64,000 nucleotides of DNA from Echinicola arenosa (lineage in GTDB: Bacteria; Bacteroidota; Bacteroidia; Cytophagales; Cyclobacteriaceae): NCBI RefSeq assembly GCF_014841125.1, contig NZ_JACYTQ010000001.1, positions 310,001 to 374,000 of the forward strand, read 5' to 3'. Shown here piece after piece: positions 63,645 to 64,000 of the stretch. Under the pieces are notes generated by a model. It was not told where the DNA came from. It made no database searches and was given only the letters and a program-made list of their open reading frames with translations. A program made the translations under genes and the position numbers. Position 1 is the stretch's first letter, and each line of letters starts with the position of its first letter.

Positions 63645-64000
63645 ATGACTGAGATTAGAAATAACTGGACAAGAGAAGAAATCAAAACCATTTTTGATTT
63701 ACCAATATTGGAACTCATCTATAAAGCCGCCACCGTTCATAGAGAATTTAATGATCCACAGGAAGTGCAGGTTTGTACCCTGCTATCTGTGAAAACCGGT
63801 GGTTGTCCCGAGGACTGTGCCTATTGCCCTCAGGCGGCAAGGTACCACACTGATGTAAAAGTCCATAAATTATTGGAAGTAGAAGAAGTGCTCCAAAAAG
63901 CAGCCGATGCAAAGTCTGCGGGAAGTACCCGTTTTTGTATGGGAGCAGCCTGGAGAGAAGTCCGAGACAATCGGGACTTTGACAAAGTACTGGACATGGT
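63645..64000 (+). CDS. bioB: Biotin synthase, partial (C-terminus beyond window)
   Basis: The frame is open to the window end. From the ATG at 63645 it reads [20 protein letters not shown], matching the common BioB start; an in-frame ATG at 63621 would add 8 residues. The radical-SAM cluster is [17 protein letters not shown] (CxxxCxxC), and the segment [20 protein letters not shown] is typical. BioB inserts sulfur into dethiobiotin to form biotin. About 118 of some 330 residues are visible. Confidence 0.96.
   Translation, partial: MTEIRNNWTREEIKTIFDLPILELIYKAATVHREFNDPQEVQVCTLLSVKTGGCPEDCAYCPQAARYHTDVKVHKLLEVEEVLQKAADAKSAGSTRFCMGAAWREVRDNRDFDKVLDM

Overview
The window comes from a Bacteroidota genome, most likely a marine or animal-associated member of the Cyclobacteriaceae (Echinicola/Algoriphagus type). 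Three SusC/SusD pairs, two ECF-sigma/FecR/STN-SusC surface-signalling cassettes, a hybrid two-component regulator with a Reg_prop propeller, a type IX secretion adhesin with a PorP partner, and the general absence of Shine-Dalgarno sequences support this. The genus is inference only.

Layout. (1) 1-5.7 kb, minus strand: ECF sigma factor, FecR, SusC with STN domain, and a SusD cut by the window edge. (2) 6.0-6.83 kb: decayed tyrosine integrase (copy A) beside a 24-nt fragment of the 3' end of tRNA-Pro. (3) 7.0-27.1 kb: a sialic acid utilisation locus. On the minus strand lie SusC, SusD, Neu5Ac lyase, a NanM-like kelch protein fused to a sodium:solute symporter, GH33 sialidase, SGSH-like sulfatase, N-acylglucosamine 2-epimerase, a two-domain sialate O-acetylesterase and a broken GH20 hexosaminidase; a divergent hybrid two-component regulator is the probable controller. 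(4) 27.3-28.8 kb: radC pseudogene and a HEPN/MNT toxin-antitoxin pair. (5) 29.1-39.5 kb, plus strand: ECF sigma, FecR, STN-SusC and SusD, followed by a secreted calcineurin-like phosphoesterase and an EEP-family phosphatase/nuclease, both with FG-GAP-like repeats; this looks like a phosphoester-scavenging counterpart of a polysaccharide utilisation locus. (6) 39.6-50.4 kb, minus strand: tail-collar protein, a 2899-residue repeat adhesin with 14 MBG repeats and a gliding/T9SS C-terminal domain, and a PorP/SprF protein. (7) 51.4-52.6 kb: second decayed integrase (copy B) next to an intact tRNA-Pro(GGG). (8) 52.7-64 kb: core-type genes (aldo/keto reductase, cobalamin riboswitch plus metE, PAS protein, thioesterase, PhoX, patatin, exonuclease/GIY-YIG nuclease, DinB-like protein, start of bioB).

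The two integrase remnants and the two tRNA-Pro 3' ends lie in direct orientation, offset by exactly 45,740 bp. The simplest reading is that 6.8-52.5 kb is one genomic island inserted into the 3' end of tRNA-Pro, and that a second island begins at 6.8 kb and runs off the left edge. Both integrases are dead, so the islands look fixed.

The proposed sialic acid route is: surface desulfation and de-O-acetylation, sialidase release of free sialic acid, uptake through SusCD, anomer conversion and inner-membrane import by the NanM-symporter fusion, lyase cleavage to ManNAc and pyruvate, and epimerisation of ManNAc to GlcNAc. No hexosamine kinase is present in the window.
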